From contig NZ_AGFU01000011.1 in assembly GCF_000226955.1 (NCBI RefSeq), positions 1 to 64,000 of the forward strand: a stretch of DNA of 64,000 nucleotides, given 5' to 3'. The translations under genes and the position numbers were made by a program. Below are positions 63,704 to 64,000 of the stretch, in pieces. The notes under the pieces are model-generated. The model searched no databases. It had not been told where the DNA came from and was given only the letters and a program-made list of their open reading frames with translations. Every line of letters begins with the position of its first letter. The stretch's first letter is position 1. Origin of the DNA: Sphingomonas elodea ATCC 31461. Its GTDB lineage: Bacteria; Pseudomonadota; Alphaproteobacteria; Sphingomonadales; Sphingomonadaceae.

Positions 63704-64000
63704 ATGAGACGCGCCATTGCGACTTGGCGCGGGCAGCCATGGCTCGGGCCGGAAGTGCTGGCGGCCACGCTGGCGATGGTCCTGATAGATGCCGCTGCGA
63801 TCACCCGCGGCTTCGGCCTTTTCGTGATTGTCCTTTTCGCCACGCCCATCCTGTGGTTGGTGTCGCCACAGGCGTGCGCCAGAGCGCGCATCGCACCCGC
63901 GTTCCGCTGCCGGCACCTGTCGGCCGCCGATCCGCAGGATCGGCGCCTGCGTCCGCGATCAAAACCCGAAGGGCCGAGACGGCCACGCCGACTCGGCGCC
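63704..64000 (+). CDS. Putative membrane protein, partial at window end
   Basis: Frame open from ATG 63704 to the window end (99 codons). It has one or two membrane helices at about residues 14-30 and 35-58 and then a strongly basic, Arg/Pro-rich tail. No ribosome-binding site is evident, and the tail composition may be a sign of a wrong frame. Confirmation needs the following sequence. Confidence 0.4.
   Translation, partial: MRRAIATWRGQPWLGPEVLAATLAMVLIDAAAITRGFGLFVIVLFATPILWLVSPQACARARIAPAFRCRHLSAADPQDRRLRPRSKPEGPRRPRRLGA

Overview
The window is high-GC, gene-dense bacterial chromosome. Gene content points to an alphaproteobacterium of the Sphingomonadaceae: an RcdA-type (DUF1465) cell-cycle adaptor, a one-cysteine DksA, a tonB-exbB-exbD-exbD cluster, a GTG-started purQ overlapping purS, frequent TTG/GTG starts and a CtrA-like motif. 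The genus is inferred from these families; no rRNA is present to confirm it. One tRNA, tRNA-Arg(TCT), lies at 53762-53838. I saw no insertion sequence, prophage or CRISPR array.

Layout. 1-1961: truncated chemoreceptor and a small membrane protein. 2060-6081: methionine salvage (aminotransferase convergent with mtnB-mtnD-mtnC-mtnA). 6356-10855: Tat-type L,D-transpeptidase, glutamine-dependent NAD synthetase, and a hybrid histidine kinase whose N-terminus looks like the ethylene-binding domain of plant ETR1. 10928-14532: fdhD-mobA divergent from an FdhF/YdeP-type molybdenum oxidoreductase. 14638-17922: secreted GH3 glycosidase and a Gfo/Idh/MocA dehydrogenase meeting at a shared terminator. 18014-19449: GAF protein coupled to a diguanylate cyclase. 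19543-24496: dacB, UxaA-type dehydratase, gamma carbonic anhydrase, nitronate monooxygenase. 24500-27545: small regulators (RcdA, two DUF465 proteins, PilZ, DksA) and a host-attachment-like protein. 27661-30249: serS-surE and small genes. 30308-35954: SIMPL-like protein, bacterial angiotensin-converting-enzyme homologue, hydrolase/GFA pair, second chemoreceptor. 36081-39392: small secreted repeat protein behind a phased 11-bp repeat array, then the TonB energy-transduction operon. 39620-45640: folB, GNAT, DUF1285-nudix-cca and a GGDEF-EAL protein whose 3' end overlaps cca. 45711-53698: parC, PhyH-type dioxygenase, DUF4349 lipoprotein, purC, purS-purQ and two transporters. 53975-60198: MacB/FtsX-like ABC exporter (permease, ATPase, fusion protein) divergent from a response regulator/histidine kinase pair. 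60657-64000: a compact operon of an integral membrane protein, winged-helix repressor-like protein, small unknown protein, DgkA-family lipid kinase and cobalamin-type radical SAM enzyme, fronted by a palindromic operator over its predicted -10, then a partial membrane-protein ORF leaving the window.

Best candidates for new biology are the 60607-63659 operon with its GCAAAGT/ACTTTGC operator, the ETR1-like kinase at 9254-10855, and the five phased 11-bp repeats at 36453-36507 upstream of the small secreted protein. The rest is mainly housekeeping and c-di-GMP, chemotaxis and envelope functions. Start codons were moved from the longest open frame wherever a ribosome-binding site, overlap or family length favoured a shorter protein; each case is noted in its entry.
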